NCBI GenBank assembly: GCA_035535015.1
Contig: DATLQU010000037.1
Span: 62,001-126,000, forward strand
DNA length: 64,000 nt
Reading direction: 5' to 3'
Source: Palsa-661 sp035535015
GTDB taxonomy: Bacteria; Actinomycetota; Acidimicrobiia; Acidimicrobiales; UBA8190
Under the pieces are notes generated by a model, which was given only the letters and a program-made list of their open reading frames with translations, had not been told where the DNA came from and ran no database searches. Shown here in pieces: positions 43,214 through 51,317 of the stretch. The position numbers and the translations under genes are program-made. Positions within the stretch are counted from its first letter, which is position 1. Every line of letters begins with the position of its first letter.

Positions 43214-44356
43214 CTACGACCAGCGTTCCCCGTCCTGGAGGCCGAGGACCTGGGTCAGGTCGCGCAGCACCGCACCACGCGCCTCCTGGGCCACAGCCAT
43301 GGCCCGGGGGACGTCAAGGTTCTCGAAGAGCGCCCGTCGCACCTCCGGGGTCGAGGCTTCCGATCGGCTCGGCTTCGCCTCCAGGACACGCAACTCCTCG
43401 ATCGTGGCGGCGGCGTGGTCGAGATCGGCCGGGGCGAACTCCCACGGTTCCTGCCACGGTCGCACCAGGATCAGGAATCGGATGGCGGCCGCCGGCCAGC
43501 GGTCGAGCAGGTCGGCGACGAAGACGAGATTCCCGGTCGACTTGGCCATCTTCTGGCCACCGGCCATCACCGTGCCGACGTGCATCCACGACCGGGCGAA
43601 GGGGCGGACCCCGGTGAACGCCTCGGCCTGGGCCGCCTCGAAGGCGTGGTGGGGGAACTCCAGATCCGAACCCCCGACATGCAGATCGACCGTGGCGCCG
43701 AAAGTGGTGAGGGCCATGGCCGAGCACTCCGCGTGCCAGCCGGGTCGACCCGGGCTCCACGGGCTCGGCCAGACCGGCTCGTCACCCTCCGAGCGCACCC
43801 ACAGGGCGGCGTCGAGGGGGTCCTCCTTGTTCGGGTCGAGAGGATCGCCGCCGCGTTCGGCGGCCAGCGCGACCGCCTCGTCTCGACTGAGACCCACTCC
43901 TTCGTGAATGGCACCGGCACGGAAGTACACCGATCCATCGCGCTCGTAGGCGAGACCCCGTGTCAGCAGCTCAGCGGTCAGGGCGACGACACCGTCGACA
44001 TGGTCATGGCTGCGGGGCTCGAACGCTGGACGCGCGATGCCGAGCAGGTCCATGTCCCGCTCGAACCGGTAGGCCTGTTGGGTGGCCAACGACCGCCATG
44101 AGACATTCCTCTCCTTCGCCTGGGCGAGCAGGTGATCATCGACGTCGGTGATATTGCGACACACCTCTACCGGACTTCCGGCCAGGCGTAGCACGCGCGC
44201 GGCCAAGTCGGCCCAGACGAAGGTGGCCGCGTGACCCAGGTGGGTGGTGTCGTAGGGGGTGATACCGCAGATGTAGATGCGTCCCGTTCCCAGGACGGGC
44301 AGGCGGGAACCGCCGATCTGTACGACCTCGGTGAGGTCTTCGTCCACGATCGTCAT
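43214..44356 (-). CDS. mshC: MshC, L-cysteine:1D-myo-inositol 2-amino-2-deoxy-glucopyranoside ligase
   Basis: 380 residues, a cysteinyl-tRNA-synthetase paralogue that joins cysteine to GlcN-inositol in mycothiol synthesis. IYICGITPYDTTHLGHAATF contains the zinc ligand Cys30 and the HIGH-type motif. NITDVDDHLLAQA, the second zinc Cys in WHAECSAMA and the KMSKS-type loop QKMAKSTGNLVF follow. It is shorter than tRNA ligases and lacks their C-terminal anticodon domain, which supports MshC. Its place directly after sulfur-transfer genes is unusual and suggests mycothiol is part of the same process. Confidence 0.88.
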   Translation of the reverse strand: MTIVDEDLTEVVQIGGSRLPVLGTGRIYICGITPYDTTHLGHAATFVWADLAARVLRLAGSPVEVCRNITDVDDHLLAQAKERNVSWRSLATQQAYRFERDMDLLGIARPAFEPRSHDHVDGVVALTAELLTRGLAYERDGSVYFRAGAIHEGVGLSRDEAVALAAERGGDPLDPNKEDPLDAALWVRSEGDEPVWPSPWSPGRPGWHAECSAMALTTFGATVDLHVGGSDLEFPHHAFEAAQAEAFTGVRPFARSWMHVGTVMAGGQKMAKSTGNLVFVADLLDRWPAAAIRFLILVRPWQEPWEFAPADLDHAAATIEELRVLEAKPSRSEASTPEVRRALFENLDVPRAMAVAQEARGAVLRDLTQVLGLQDGERWS

Positions 44357-44420
44357 CGTGCCGCACGCGCCTCTCTGGCCCGGACGTCGTCACGCCATGG
44401 CGATGTGCTCGGTCTGCCGA

Positions 44421-44888
44421 TCACGTGAAGATGATCTGCCCGCCGGCAGCCATCTCGTAGAACTCGCCCACCGTGATGATGTCCTTCACCTGGTCGATGA
44501 GGTCGTCCTTGGTCAACTCGAACAGGTCGCACGAAGCCTTGCAGCCGAAGAGCCCGGCGCCGGTATCGGAGATCATCTCGATGAACTCGGGAATCGACGG
44601 GATGTCGAGCTTCTCCATCTTGCGCTCGAGGTAGTGGGTCATGACCGACGAGACGCCCGGGATCCCCCCCGCCATCGTGGCCAGATGGAGCCCGGGATTG
44701 CCCACCGTCGCCACTTTGATGTGGTCGTGGCGCTTCTTGTGGACGGCGTCCAAGCCGAAGAAGGTGAAGAACAGGTTGGCTTCGATGCCCTCGGCGCGCG
44801 CCCCGTTGGCCATGATCAGCGCCGGGTAGACGCCTTCCAGGGAGCCCTTCGAGACGATGATGGAGACCTTTTCGATGGCGTCGGTCAT
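44421..44888 (-). CDS. DsrE/DsrF/DrsH-like sulfur-transfer protein
   Basis: 155 residues. KVSIIVSKGSLEGVYPALIM, then LFFTFFGLDAV, and the Cys motif GLFGCKASCDLFELT with Cys116 and Cys120, match the DsrE_2 (peroxiredoxin-like) group. Such proteins carry sulfur as a persulfide on a conserved cysteine. AAGGA precedes ATG 44888 at good distance. It lies between the TusE/DsrC-like gene (47 nt) and mshC (64 nt), on the same strand as the SQR-like gene, so a relay from SQR through these carriers is likely. Confidence 0.88.
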   Translation of the reverse strand: MTDAIEKVSIIVSKGSLEGVYPALIMANGARAEGIEANLFFTFFGLDAVHKKRHDHIKVATVGNPGLHLATMAGGIPGVSSVMTHYLERKMEKLDIPSIPEFIEMISDTGAGLFGCKASCDLFELTKDDLIDQVKDIITVGEFYEMAAGGQIIFT

Positions 44889-44935
44889 TGTGTGGTCCTT
44901 TCGTGTTACCGGCGTGCCCGAAGTCGATCCTGGTC

Positions 44936-45253
44936 TCAGATGCAGCCGCGGGGCTTCGGGATCCCCGCGATCTTGGCGGCCACCTTCGCCGGTCCCTTGG
45001 GAAACAGCTCGTACAGCTCCTTCACCGACACCCCGGAGATCTTCCCGAGGACACGCACGGTCGGACCGGTGCCCTTCTCGGCGTATTGGGCCCTCATGAA
45101 CTTGATGACCCGCCAGTGCTGTTCGGTGAGCTCTTCGATACCCAGGGTGCGGGCGATCTCCGGTGCCATCTCGTCGGTCCACGAGTCGGGATCCTCGAAG
45201 AAGCCCTCGCCGTTGACGGTGACGGTGTGGCCGGCGTAGGTGGCGGTGGACAT
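44936..45253 (-). CDS. TusE/DsrC/DsvC family sulfur carrier
   Basis: 105 residues. The fold signature is VTVNGEGFFEDPDSWTDEMA, LTEQHWRVIKFMRAQYAEKG and the flexible C-terminal arm ending KIAGIPKPRGCI. Cys104 (next-to-last) is the universal sulfur-binding residue. The second cysteine of true DsrC, eleven positions earlier, is Ala93 here, so this is a TusE- or RspA-like single-Cys carrier and cannot form the intramolecular trisulfide of dissimilatory DsrC. ATG at 45253 follows GAGG by 7 nt. Confidence 0.9.
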   Translation of the reverse strand: MSTATYAGHTVTVNGEGFFEDPDSWTDEMAPEIARTLGIEELTEQHWRVIKFMRAQYAEKGTGPTVRVLGKISGVSVKELYELFPKGPAKVAAKIAGIPKPRGCI

Positions 45254-45307
45254 GTCAGCACCTCGAGGTGGACGGGATCGACACATTGACGACGCCGAGG
45301 GAAGTGG

Positions 45308-46552
45308 TCATGGGGAAACGGGCTCCCGATGCTTGCCCCGCACGGGCATGGCGGACCCCACGCCGGGGACATCACGACCGGGGAGGAGGCTGTGCCAGTA
45401 GAACGATTGGAAGAGGAGCTTGCCCAGGTGGTTGAGGCGTGACTCCTTCAGCAGTGGCAACCCGATGGCGCCGGGGTAGTGACCGGCAACAGGCTCGGTG
45501 TCGTAGTTGAAATCGATGAGCAGCGCCTTGTGGAATCCGGTTTCGATGAAGCAATTCACGTGCCCGTCATAGGTGGCGTCGAGTGGTTCGGCGACCAGGA
45601 ACCGACGGATGTTCTCCACCAGCACCTCGCCCTCGAAGTGGGTGACCGATCCGGCCTTCGACGCCGGCACGTCGGAGGCGTCTCCGATGACGAAGATATT
45701 GGGTCGGACCTTGGACTGCAGGGTGTGTTCATCGGTCGGCACGAAGTTGAGTTCGTCGCCGAGCCCTGGCGACCGACCCACATAGGGCGCACCGCTGTGG
45801 AGGGGAATGACGACGGCGAGATCGAATCCGATGGCCCGGCCGTCATAGGACACGAGTCGCCCCCCCGGTCCGTCGACCTCGCCGACATTGAACTCGGTGA
45901 CGAGTTCCACGCCCTTCTGCTGGAGAAGTCCGCCCAACGAAGCCGAGGCCACGGGCTTCGTGAAAGCGCCGTCGAGCGGGGTCACGTAGGTGAGGTCCAC
46001 CCGGTTGCGAATCCCGCGCTCCCGCAGGTACCAGTCGGCCAGGAAGCAGAATTCCAGAGGTGAAACCGGGCACTTGATGGGCATGTCGACGACATCGACG
46101 ACGAGACGGCCCCCGTCGAACCAGTCGAGTGCGTCGTGGAGGCGGGAGGCGCCCTCGGTTGTGTAGAAGGTGAATACCTTCTCCATCCACCCGGGGCCGG
46201 TCAGTCCCTCGGTCTCTTCGGGCACCAGGGTTGAGCCGGTGGCTACCACCAAGACGTCGTATTCGAGGGCCGTCCCGTCGCCGAGCCAGACCCTTTCGGT
46301 GTCGAGATCCACCCGGTCGACCGCCGCCTGGCGGTAGCCGATCCCCCGGTGGAGTTGGCGCTGGCGGGGGCGGACGATCTCGTCAAGACGGGCCAAGCCG
46401 AAGGGCACGAAGAGAAGGCCGGGCTGGTAGACGTGCGTGTCATCTTGGTCCACGACCACGATTTGCACGTCGTCGTCGAGGATCCGTCGGAGCCGGTTGG
46501 CTGCCAGCGTCCCGCCGGTGCCCCCTCCGAGGATGACTATGCGTGTCGCCAT
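45308..46552 (-). CDS. Sulfide:quinone oxidoreductase-like FAD protein
   Basis: 414 residues. The N-terminal FAD motif is RIVILGGGTGGTLAANRL. DTHVYQPGLLFVPFG and the redox-Cys context DMPIKCPVSPLEFC (Cys161, Cys169) with a later Cys334 (HVNCFIETGF) fit the SQR family, which oxidises sulfide to polysulfide or persulfide and passes electrons to quinone at the membrane. FVIGDASDVPASKAG is the second FAD motif. It is first of the sulfur operon on the minus strand. A GGGTCC-TT-GGACCC palindrome lies 36 bp before its start. Confidence 0.85.
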   Translation of the reverse strand: MATRIVILGGGTGGTLAANRLRRILDDDVQIVVVDQDDTHVYQPGLLFVPFGLARLDEIVRPRQRQLHRGIGYRQAAVDRVDLDTERVWLGDGTALEYDVLVVATGSTLVPEETEGLTGPGWMEKVFTFYTTEGASRLHDALDWFDGGRLVVDVVDMPIKCPVSPLEFCFLADWYLRERGIRNRVDLTYVTPLDGAFTKPVASASLGGLLQQKGVELVTEFNVGEVDGPGGRLVSYDGRAIGFDLAVVIPLHSGAPYVGRSPGLGDELNFVPTDEHTLQSKVRPNIFVIGDASDVPASKAGSVTHFEGEVLVENIRRFLVAEPLDATYDGHVNCFIETGFHKALLIDFNYDTEPVAGHYPGAIGLPLLKESRLNHLGKLLFQSFYWHSLLPGRDVPGVGSAMPVRGKHREPVSP

Positions 46553-46587
46553 GGGTTCAGCGTCTCACCCGCTGGAGCCCATCGGTA

Positions 46588-46601
46588 GGGTCCTTGGACC
46601 C
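46588..46601. promoter_or_regulatory. 14-bp palindrome between SQR-like and Nudix genes
   Basis: GGGTCC (46588-46593) and GGACCC (46596-46601) flank TT in the divergent intergenic space. It is a candidate operator for the sulfur operon. No regulator gene is adjacent. Confidence 0.45.
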
Positions 46602-46662
46602 GAAGAACTTCATCAGGCCCGGTCGGGCCGACCATCGGTGAGCCTCGGATCTCCGGTCCCGG

Positions 46663-46690
46663 ATGACCCGACCCTGGCGTTGCCTATTAT
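46663..46690 (+). promoter_or_regulatory. Promoter for Nudix gene, probably leaderless
   Basis: ATGACC (46663-46668) and TATTAT (46685-46690) are 16 bp apart. Transcription would begin at or next to the GTG at 46697, and no ribosome-binding site is present. Confidence 0.45.
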
Positions 46691-46696
46691 TGCGCC

Positions 46697-47233
46697 GTGG
46701 TCCGCCCCCCTCTGGCTCAGGCAGAGTTCGAGGAAATCTTCAAGCGGGTGCCGCGGCTGACGGTGGAGGTCGTCATCGTTTCGCCGGACGGGGTCATGCT
46801 GGCACGACGCCTGACCGGACCGTGTGAGGGTCTCTGGCACATTCCCGGTGGGACGGTCCGCTTCGGCGAACCGATGCATGACGCCGTCCGCCGAGTGGCC
46901 GAACAGGAGTTGGGACTCGAGGTGACGGTGGCCGGTCTCCTCGGATACATCGAGTACCCGAGCCACCTCGAACGAGGCTTGGACTGGCCGGTCGGTATCG
47001 CATTCGGTGTCCAACTGGCACCATCGTCGCCCCACCGTCTTCGCCCCGATCCCGACGCCGTGGGTTGGTTCACCGACCTTCCTGACGACATGCACGAGGA
47101 GCAGAGACTCTTTCTCGAAGGGCACGATCTCGCCGGTTCAACCGCCCGGGCCGATCCGGCGGCCGCCGACCGGGACGTCGATCGCCGTCGCTTCCCCCTG
47201 CGGGGTGGGGACGATCCGATGCACGCGCTCTGA
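46697..47233 (+). CDS. Nudix hydrolase
   Basis: 178 residues. The Nudix box reads GGTVRFGEPMHDAVRRVAEQELGLE: the spacing and metal glutamates (EQELG) are kept, while the first Glu of REUxEE is Val. It would hydrolyse a nucleoside diphosphate linked to another group; the IEYPSHLERGLDWPVGIAF loop resembles GDP-mannose-type hydrolases. The C-terminal 40 residues are charged and probably disordered. The gene is divergent from the SQR-like gene, and its 3' end touches an MMPL remnant on the other strand. Confidence 0.85.
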   Translation: MVRPPLAQAEFEEIFKRVPRLTVEVVIVSPDGVMLARRLTGPCEGLWHIPGGTVRFGEPMHDAVRRVAEQELGLEVTVAGLLGYIEYPSHLERGLDWPVGIAFGVQLAPSSPHRLRPDPDAVGWFTDLPDDMHEEQRLFLEGHDLAGSTARADPAAADRDVDRRRFPLRGGDDPMHAL

Positions 47234-47382
47234 CTCACCCGACCGGAACCAGCCAACCCGTTGACCATGGCGTCCTTCGGATCTCCCGAACGCTTGTGAT
47301 GCTCCTTGGCGCTCGAGAGCAGGAAGACGGTGTCGTCCATCGAGATGGCGAAGATCATGGCGAAGAAGAACACCGGGGCAGG
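47230..47382 (-). pseudogene. MMPL/RND transporter fragment
   Basis: About 50 codons on the minus strand read APVFFFAMIFAISMDDTVFL then LSSAKEHHKRSGDPKDAM and VNGLAGSGRV. This is the conserved fourth-fifth helix region of MMPL transporters (normally SMDYxVFLLSR and GLxxTGRVI). Sequence on either side does not continue the family, so a gene of more than 2 kb has been reduced to this piece. Confidence 0.75.
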
Positions 47383-47833
47383 CTGATGCGAAGGCGGTCG
47401 ATGGTGGTCCGGACGGCGGGCGACGACCGATCGGCGTTGGGCATCGCTGCCATCATGACCAGATCTGCCGTGGCCGAGCGTCGAGCCGAGCGCGGCGGCG
47501 ATCCCCCGGTCGTGACTGAGCACACGTTCGGCCGCCCTTGCCTGGTTCGGCCGCCCTTGCCTGGTTCGGCGTGGTCAGAACCGGCAACCGACCGGGAGCG
47601 CCGGGGCCGAAGGCCGACTGCACCAGGGTGCATTGGACCATACGGGGTAGGGTATGTACAGGAACGAGGCGATGCGCGCTCATCGCCGGAGACGACCTCA
47701 TCGCCGGAGAGAGGGTGCGATGGCCGAAAGTGGCCGACAGGCGAGAGAAGAGTAGGAATGCCACTGTTCATGGAGCTCGGATGAGGAGAGCGAAGTGACG
47801 GCAGGTGAGGAGCCCAGGGGCGAGGGGCGCACG
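47383..47833. other. 451-bp gene-free stretch with short repeats
   Basis: No supported gene. It holds a 19-bp tandem duplication (TTCGGCCGCCCTTGCCTGG at 47527-47545 and 47546-47564), a shorter repeat of TCATCGCCGGAGA near 47688-47715, and ATAC-N8-GTAT (47640-47655) with a G-rich centre. The last could be part of the promoter of the downstream CoA-disulfide reductase gene; its form is loosely like CsoR/CstR-type sites. The base pattern suggests decayed coding DNA. Confidence 0.6.
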
Positions 47834-49498
47834 ATGAAGCGGCGGGTCGTCATCGTGGGGGGTGTCGCCGGTGGCATGTCGACGGCCACCCGGCTCAGAC
47901 GCATCGACGAAACGGCCACAATCACGGTGATAGAGCGGTCGGGACACGTGTCGTACGCCAACTGCGGACTCCCCTACTTCGTCGGCGGCGTGATCGAGGA
48001 CGAAGACGACCTCCTGCTCCAGACACCCGAGCGCCTCTTCGACCGCTTCCGGCTCGACGTCAGGGTCGACACCGAGGTCATCGCCATCGACGCGCAGAAG
48101 CACACGGTGACGAACCGTTCCACCGTCGATGGCCGCACGGATTCGATCGGATACGACAAGCTGGTACTGAGCCCTGGAGCCGCTCCGATGCGACCGGCCA
48201 TACCCGGCTTCGAACGGGTCCGGGTGCTTCGGACCGTCGAGGACGCCGAGCTGCTCGCCGCCGATGTCACCGGACGACCGGAAACGGCGGTGGTCATCGG
48301 GGCCGGGTTCGTCGGTCTGGAAACGGCCGAGAACCTGGCCCGCCGGTCCATCGCCGTGACGGTCGTCGAGGCCGCGGACCAGGTCCTCACCCCACTCGAC
48401 CCCGAACTCGCCGTCCTGGTGGCGGCCGAGCTCGCCGCCCACGGGGTGGTTGTGGAAACCGGCGTGGCCGTGTCCGAGGTGACGGCCGAGGGCATCAGCC
48501 TGGCCGACGGCCGGGCCATCCCCGGTGAGCTCGTGATCGGTTCGGTCGGCGTTCGCCCTGACGTCCGACTGGCGGAGATGGCCGGACTGGCCCTGAGCGG
48601 CAACCACGCAGTGGCCGTCGACGACGTGAACCGGACCAGTGACCCCGACATCTATGCCGTCGGTGACGCCGTCGAGAAGCCGGACTGGGTCGGCGGGGGG
48701 AATTCCTTGATCGCCCTGGCCAACGTGGCCAACCGTCAGGGACGGCGTGTCGCCGACCACATTTGCGGGCTCCCCATTCGCACGAGCGCCTCGCTGGCCA
48801 CGGCCATCGTCAAGGTTTTCGACCTGACGGCGGCGACGACGGGATGGAACGAGAAGCGGCTCCGGGCCGCCGGCCGTCGTTACCGGGCCATTCACTCGCA
48901 TCCCATGAGCCATGCGGGCTACTACCCGGGCGCCCAGCCGATGTCCCTGAAGCTTCTCTTCGATCCCGACGACGGGACCATTCTCGGCGCCCAGGCGGTC
49001 GGCAGGGACGGGGTCGACAAGCGCATCGACATCATCGCCACGGCCATCACGGGGGGGATCACGGCCGACGGTCTGGCCGACTTGGAGCTCGCCTATGCGC
49101 CCCCGTTCTCGTCGGCCAAAGACCCCGTGAACATGCTCGGCTACATGGCGGAGAACATACTGACGGGCGCCTGCGACGTCGTGGAGTACGACGAGCTCGG
49201 CGCATTGACCGAGGCGGGCTGGACATTGGTCGATGTCCGGACCGACGAGGAGCACGAACGCGGAGCCATTCCCGGCTCGGTCAACCTTCCCCTCGATCGG
49301 CTACGCGACGAGCTGGGTGGAGTCCATGGTCCCCTCGTGGTCTACTGCGAGGCCGGCCAACGGAGCCACACGGCGACGTCGCTGCTTCACGAATTGGGGT
49401 TTGAAGCCCGAAATCTCGACGGTGGCTACCGGACATGGGTGGCGGCGGAGGCGGCGCGACTGCAGGAGCCGCTGCGCCTGGTGAAGGGCGCCTTGTAG
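47834..49498 (+). CDS. CoA-disulfide reductase/persulfide reductase with C-terminal rhodanese domain
   Basis: 554-residue FAD/NAD(P) protein. VVIVGGVAGGMSTATRLRR binds FAD; Cys44 in SYANCGLPYFVGG is the single redox cysteine of CoADR enzymes. The second dinucleotide site is VVIGAGFVGLETAENL. The C-terminal rhodanese domain (about residues 455-545) has its active Cys505 in VVYCEAGQRSHT. This fusion is known to reduce CoA-persulfides, polysulfides and CoA disulfide. ATG at 47834 has GAGGGG at 6 nt. With the SQR/DsrE/TusE genes it completes a persulfide-handling set. Confidence 0.92.
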   Translation: MKRRVVIVGGVAGGMSTATRLRRIDETATITVIERSGHVSYANCGLPYFVGGVIEDEDDLLLQTPERLFDRFRLDVRVDTEVIAIDAQKHTVTNRSTVDGRTDSIGYDKLVLSPGAAPMRPAIPGFERVRVLRTVEDAELLAADVTGRPETAVVIGAGFVGLETAENLARRSIAVTVVEAADQVLTPLDPELAVLVAAELAAHGVVVETGVAVSEVTAEGISLADGRAIPGELVIGSVGVRPDVRLAEMAGLALSGNHAVAVDDVNRTSDPDIYAVGDAVEKPDWVGGGNSLIALANVANRQGRRVADHICGLPIRTSASLATAIVKVFDLTAATTGWNEKRLRAAGRRYRAIHSHPMSHAGYYPGAQPMSLKLLFDPDDGTILGAQAVGRDGVDKRIDIIATAITGGITADGLADLELAYAPPFSSAKDPVNMLGYMAENILTGACDVVEYDELGALTEAGWTLVDVRTDEEHERGAIPGSVNLPLDRLRDELGGVHGPLVVYCEAGQRSHTATSLLHELGFEARNLDGGYRTWVAAEAARLQEPLRLVKGAL

Positions 49499-49504
49499 CC
49501 AACG

Positions 49505-49714
49505 ATGACCGACGAATCCCCGCCCCTGGGCGATGCTGAGGGTGAGTGGTACTACTGCTTCAAGCACGGGGTGGTCGAAACGGGAGACCGGTGCCGCCGG
49601 ATGGACCGGATGGGCCCCTACGCCACGGCGGAGGAGGCCGAGAACTGGCGGGACCGCGTCGCTGCCCGCAACGCGGCGTGGGAAGGGGACGAAAAGGACG
49701 GAGAAGAGACGTAG
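49505..49714 (+). CDS. Small conserved actinobacterial protein
   Basis: 69 residues: EWYYCFKHGVVETGDRCRRM then DRMGPYATAEEAENWRDRVA. The YYC-x2-H-x7-C pattern and the DRxGPY motif recur in short actinobacterial proteins of unknown role. The two Cys and one His could bind a metal, which is inference. It begins 6 nt after the CoA-disulfide reductase stop, so it is probably cotranscribed. Confidence 0.75.
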   Translation: MTDESPPLGDAEGEWYYCFKHGVVETGDRCRRMDRMGPYATAEEAENWRDRVAARNAAWEGDEKDGEET

Positions 49715-49768
49715 GCCTCTGTCGTTCGCATCGCCCATGTCGGGTGCGCCCAGACCCGGACGACGGGC

Positions 49769-50512
49769 TCAGTCGACGACGGGCGGGGATACCACCGATA
49801 TGACGAGCTCGTCGATCAGGGGCTCGGTGACTACGACGATCTGCTCGGCGATACCGTCGAGCTCGCCCAGGAGCCCGAGGGCACCATCCTGCACCCGGTC
49901 GAAGCGGGCCTCGTCCCAGCGGCGCTGGTCCCCGAGGACGACACCGTCGACGTCGAATCCGATCACCGGCACCACCCCCGGCGGATCCGGGTCGGGGGTC
50001 CGGTCAGGGGCGAAGCGACGGAGCCGCAGGACGAGGGACCCCGCCGGCGCGGGCCCGTCACCATCCGTCGCCGGGGAAATCACCGTCGCCGGGGAAGTGA
50101 CCGTGGCCGGGAGGCAGCCCATGACGATGGTGAACTGCATGCCCGCTTCCTTGTGGACGTACTGCTTCTGGAAGTCGTCACGTTGCTGCATGGCGAAGAA
50201 GGAGCCCCGGCTGGGGTAGCGGACGATACCGATCCGGTCCCAGGCCGGCTCGCCGGCCCGTTGGTCGGTGACGTCGGCGAAGAAGGCCACGGTGGCCCCG
50301 ACGGCCATGAGGGGACCGACCGGGGCGTAGGCGTCGTCGGCTTCCTTGCCGGTGACCGAGGACGGCCGGCCGTCGGCGTAGTCGGCCACGGCGCGGTACT
50401 GCATGAGGTTGAGCACCCAGATCGGTCCGTCGTCAGCGGGAGGCAGCTGGAGCCAGCGCCCGATGGTGTCGGCGTGGGGCCGGCCGAATCGGAAGGTCGG
50501 GGGTGGCGCCAT
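49769..50512 (-). CDS. Hypothetical DUF1330-like/dimeric alpha-beta barrel protein
   Basis: 247 residues. The first half (IWVLNLMQYRAVADY, GATVAFFADVTDQRAGEPAW, VRYPSRGSFFAMQQRDDFQK) has the ferredoxin-like strand pattern of DUF1330 proteins. A linker with PATVTSPATVISPATDG repeats leads to a second, weaker half (SLVLRLRRFAP, FDVDGVVLGD). This could be a fused pair of dimeric alpha-beta barrel domains. Function unknown. It follows the mycothiol-type isomerase by 2 nt on the same strand. Confidence 0.65.
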   Translation of the reverse strand: MAPPPTFRFGRPHADTIGRWLQLPPADDGPIWVLNLMQYRAVADYADGRPSSVTGKEADDAYAPVGPLMAVGATVAFFADVTDQRAGEPAWDRIGIVRYPSRGSFFAMQQRDDFQKQYVHKEAGMQFTIVMGCLPATVTSPATVISPATDGDGPAPAGSLVLRLRRFAPDRTPDPDPPGVVPVIGFDVDGVVLGDQRRWDEARFDRVQDGALGLLGELDGIAEQIVVVTEPLIDELVISVVSPPVVD

Positions 50513-50514
50513 CG

Positions 50515-51291
50515 CTACATGGTGAAGGCGAGATGGTGGGCCGCATGGGCGGCGAGCTCGGGGTCGCCGGACCAGGTGAGCCGGCCGTCGCCGATCGGTC
50601 CGTCCGGGTCGATGCGTCCGCAGGCCAGGAGCATGAAGGTGAGCGAGTCCATCGACATGGTGACGTCCGGTGCGGCGAGCTCCTCGACCAGCGAGGCCCG
50701 TCCGTCGACCTTGGCCAGGAGCCGCCGGTGGACCGGACCGGTGAGCTCGAAGGCGATGCTCTTACCGTCGGGCAGGCCGATCTTCTTGCCCACGATGTAG
50801 CCGATCGACCCCTCGACCTCGTCGAGGGCCATGTCCGCCGCCGGGCCGTCGTCGTCGCCGGCCAGCCCCAGGGGCACCCGGATGTCGCGCTCGTGGACCC
50901 AGATGTCGAACTGGCGGATGGCCATGAAGCGACCGTAGGTACCCGGACCGACGGGGGTGATCGACGGCGCGTCGAAATCCTCGTCGGTCATGGCGTCGAG
51001 CTCGGCCAGACGGTCGGCCGTCACTTCCCGGTAGCGGGCCAGGAGGGCGTCGGGCCCGATCCCGTCCAGCTCGGCGGCGATGGCCGGCATGGCGGCGAAG
51101 GGGTTGTCGCCGCCGGGACGCCAGCCGAGCAGGGCCGTCTCGACGGTCGTCACGTGGACCACGACGCCCCGGGCCGTCCAGGCCGGGCAGAGCGAGGGGG
51201 CCTGCCACTGGGCCGGGGTGAGCCGGCCGGCCACGGCACCGAAGGACAACGAGACGGTGCGGAGGTTCTCGAGGATGGCGGAACGACGCAT
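50515..51291 (-). CDS. Mycothiol-dependent maleylpyruvate isomerase-like protein
   Basis: 258 residues. The N-terminal DinB-like bundle shows WTARGVVVHVTTVETALLG, and FDIWVHERDIR gives the conserved His/Glu metal site of MDMPI-N proteins. The C-terminal part (LTGPVHRRLLAKVDGRASLV and later SGDPELAAHAAHHLAFTM) matches the SCP2-like MDMPI-C domain. The family includes mycothiol-dependent maleylpyruvate isomerase; this member may act on another electrophile. It shares a strand with the SDR and amidohydrolase upstream. Confidence 0.8.
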   Translation of the reverse strand: MRRSAILENLRTVSLSFGAVAGRLTPAQWQAPSLCPAWTARGVVVHVTTVETALLGWRPGGDNPFAAMPAIAAELDGIGPDALLARYREVTADRLAELDAMTDEDFDAPSITPVGPGTYGRFMAIRQFDIWVHERDIRVPLGLAGDDDGPAADMALDEVEGSIGYIVGKKIGLPDGKSIAFELTGPVHRRLLAKVDGRASLVEELAAPDVTMSMDSLTFMLLACGRIDPDGPIGDGRLTWSGDPELAAHAAHHLAFTM

Positions 51292-51317
51292 CGGACGACC
51301 CTTTTCGGCTATCGCGA

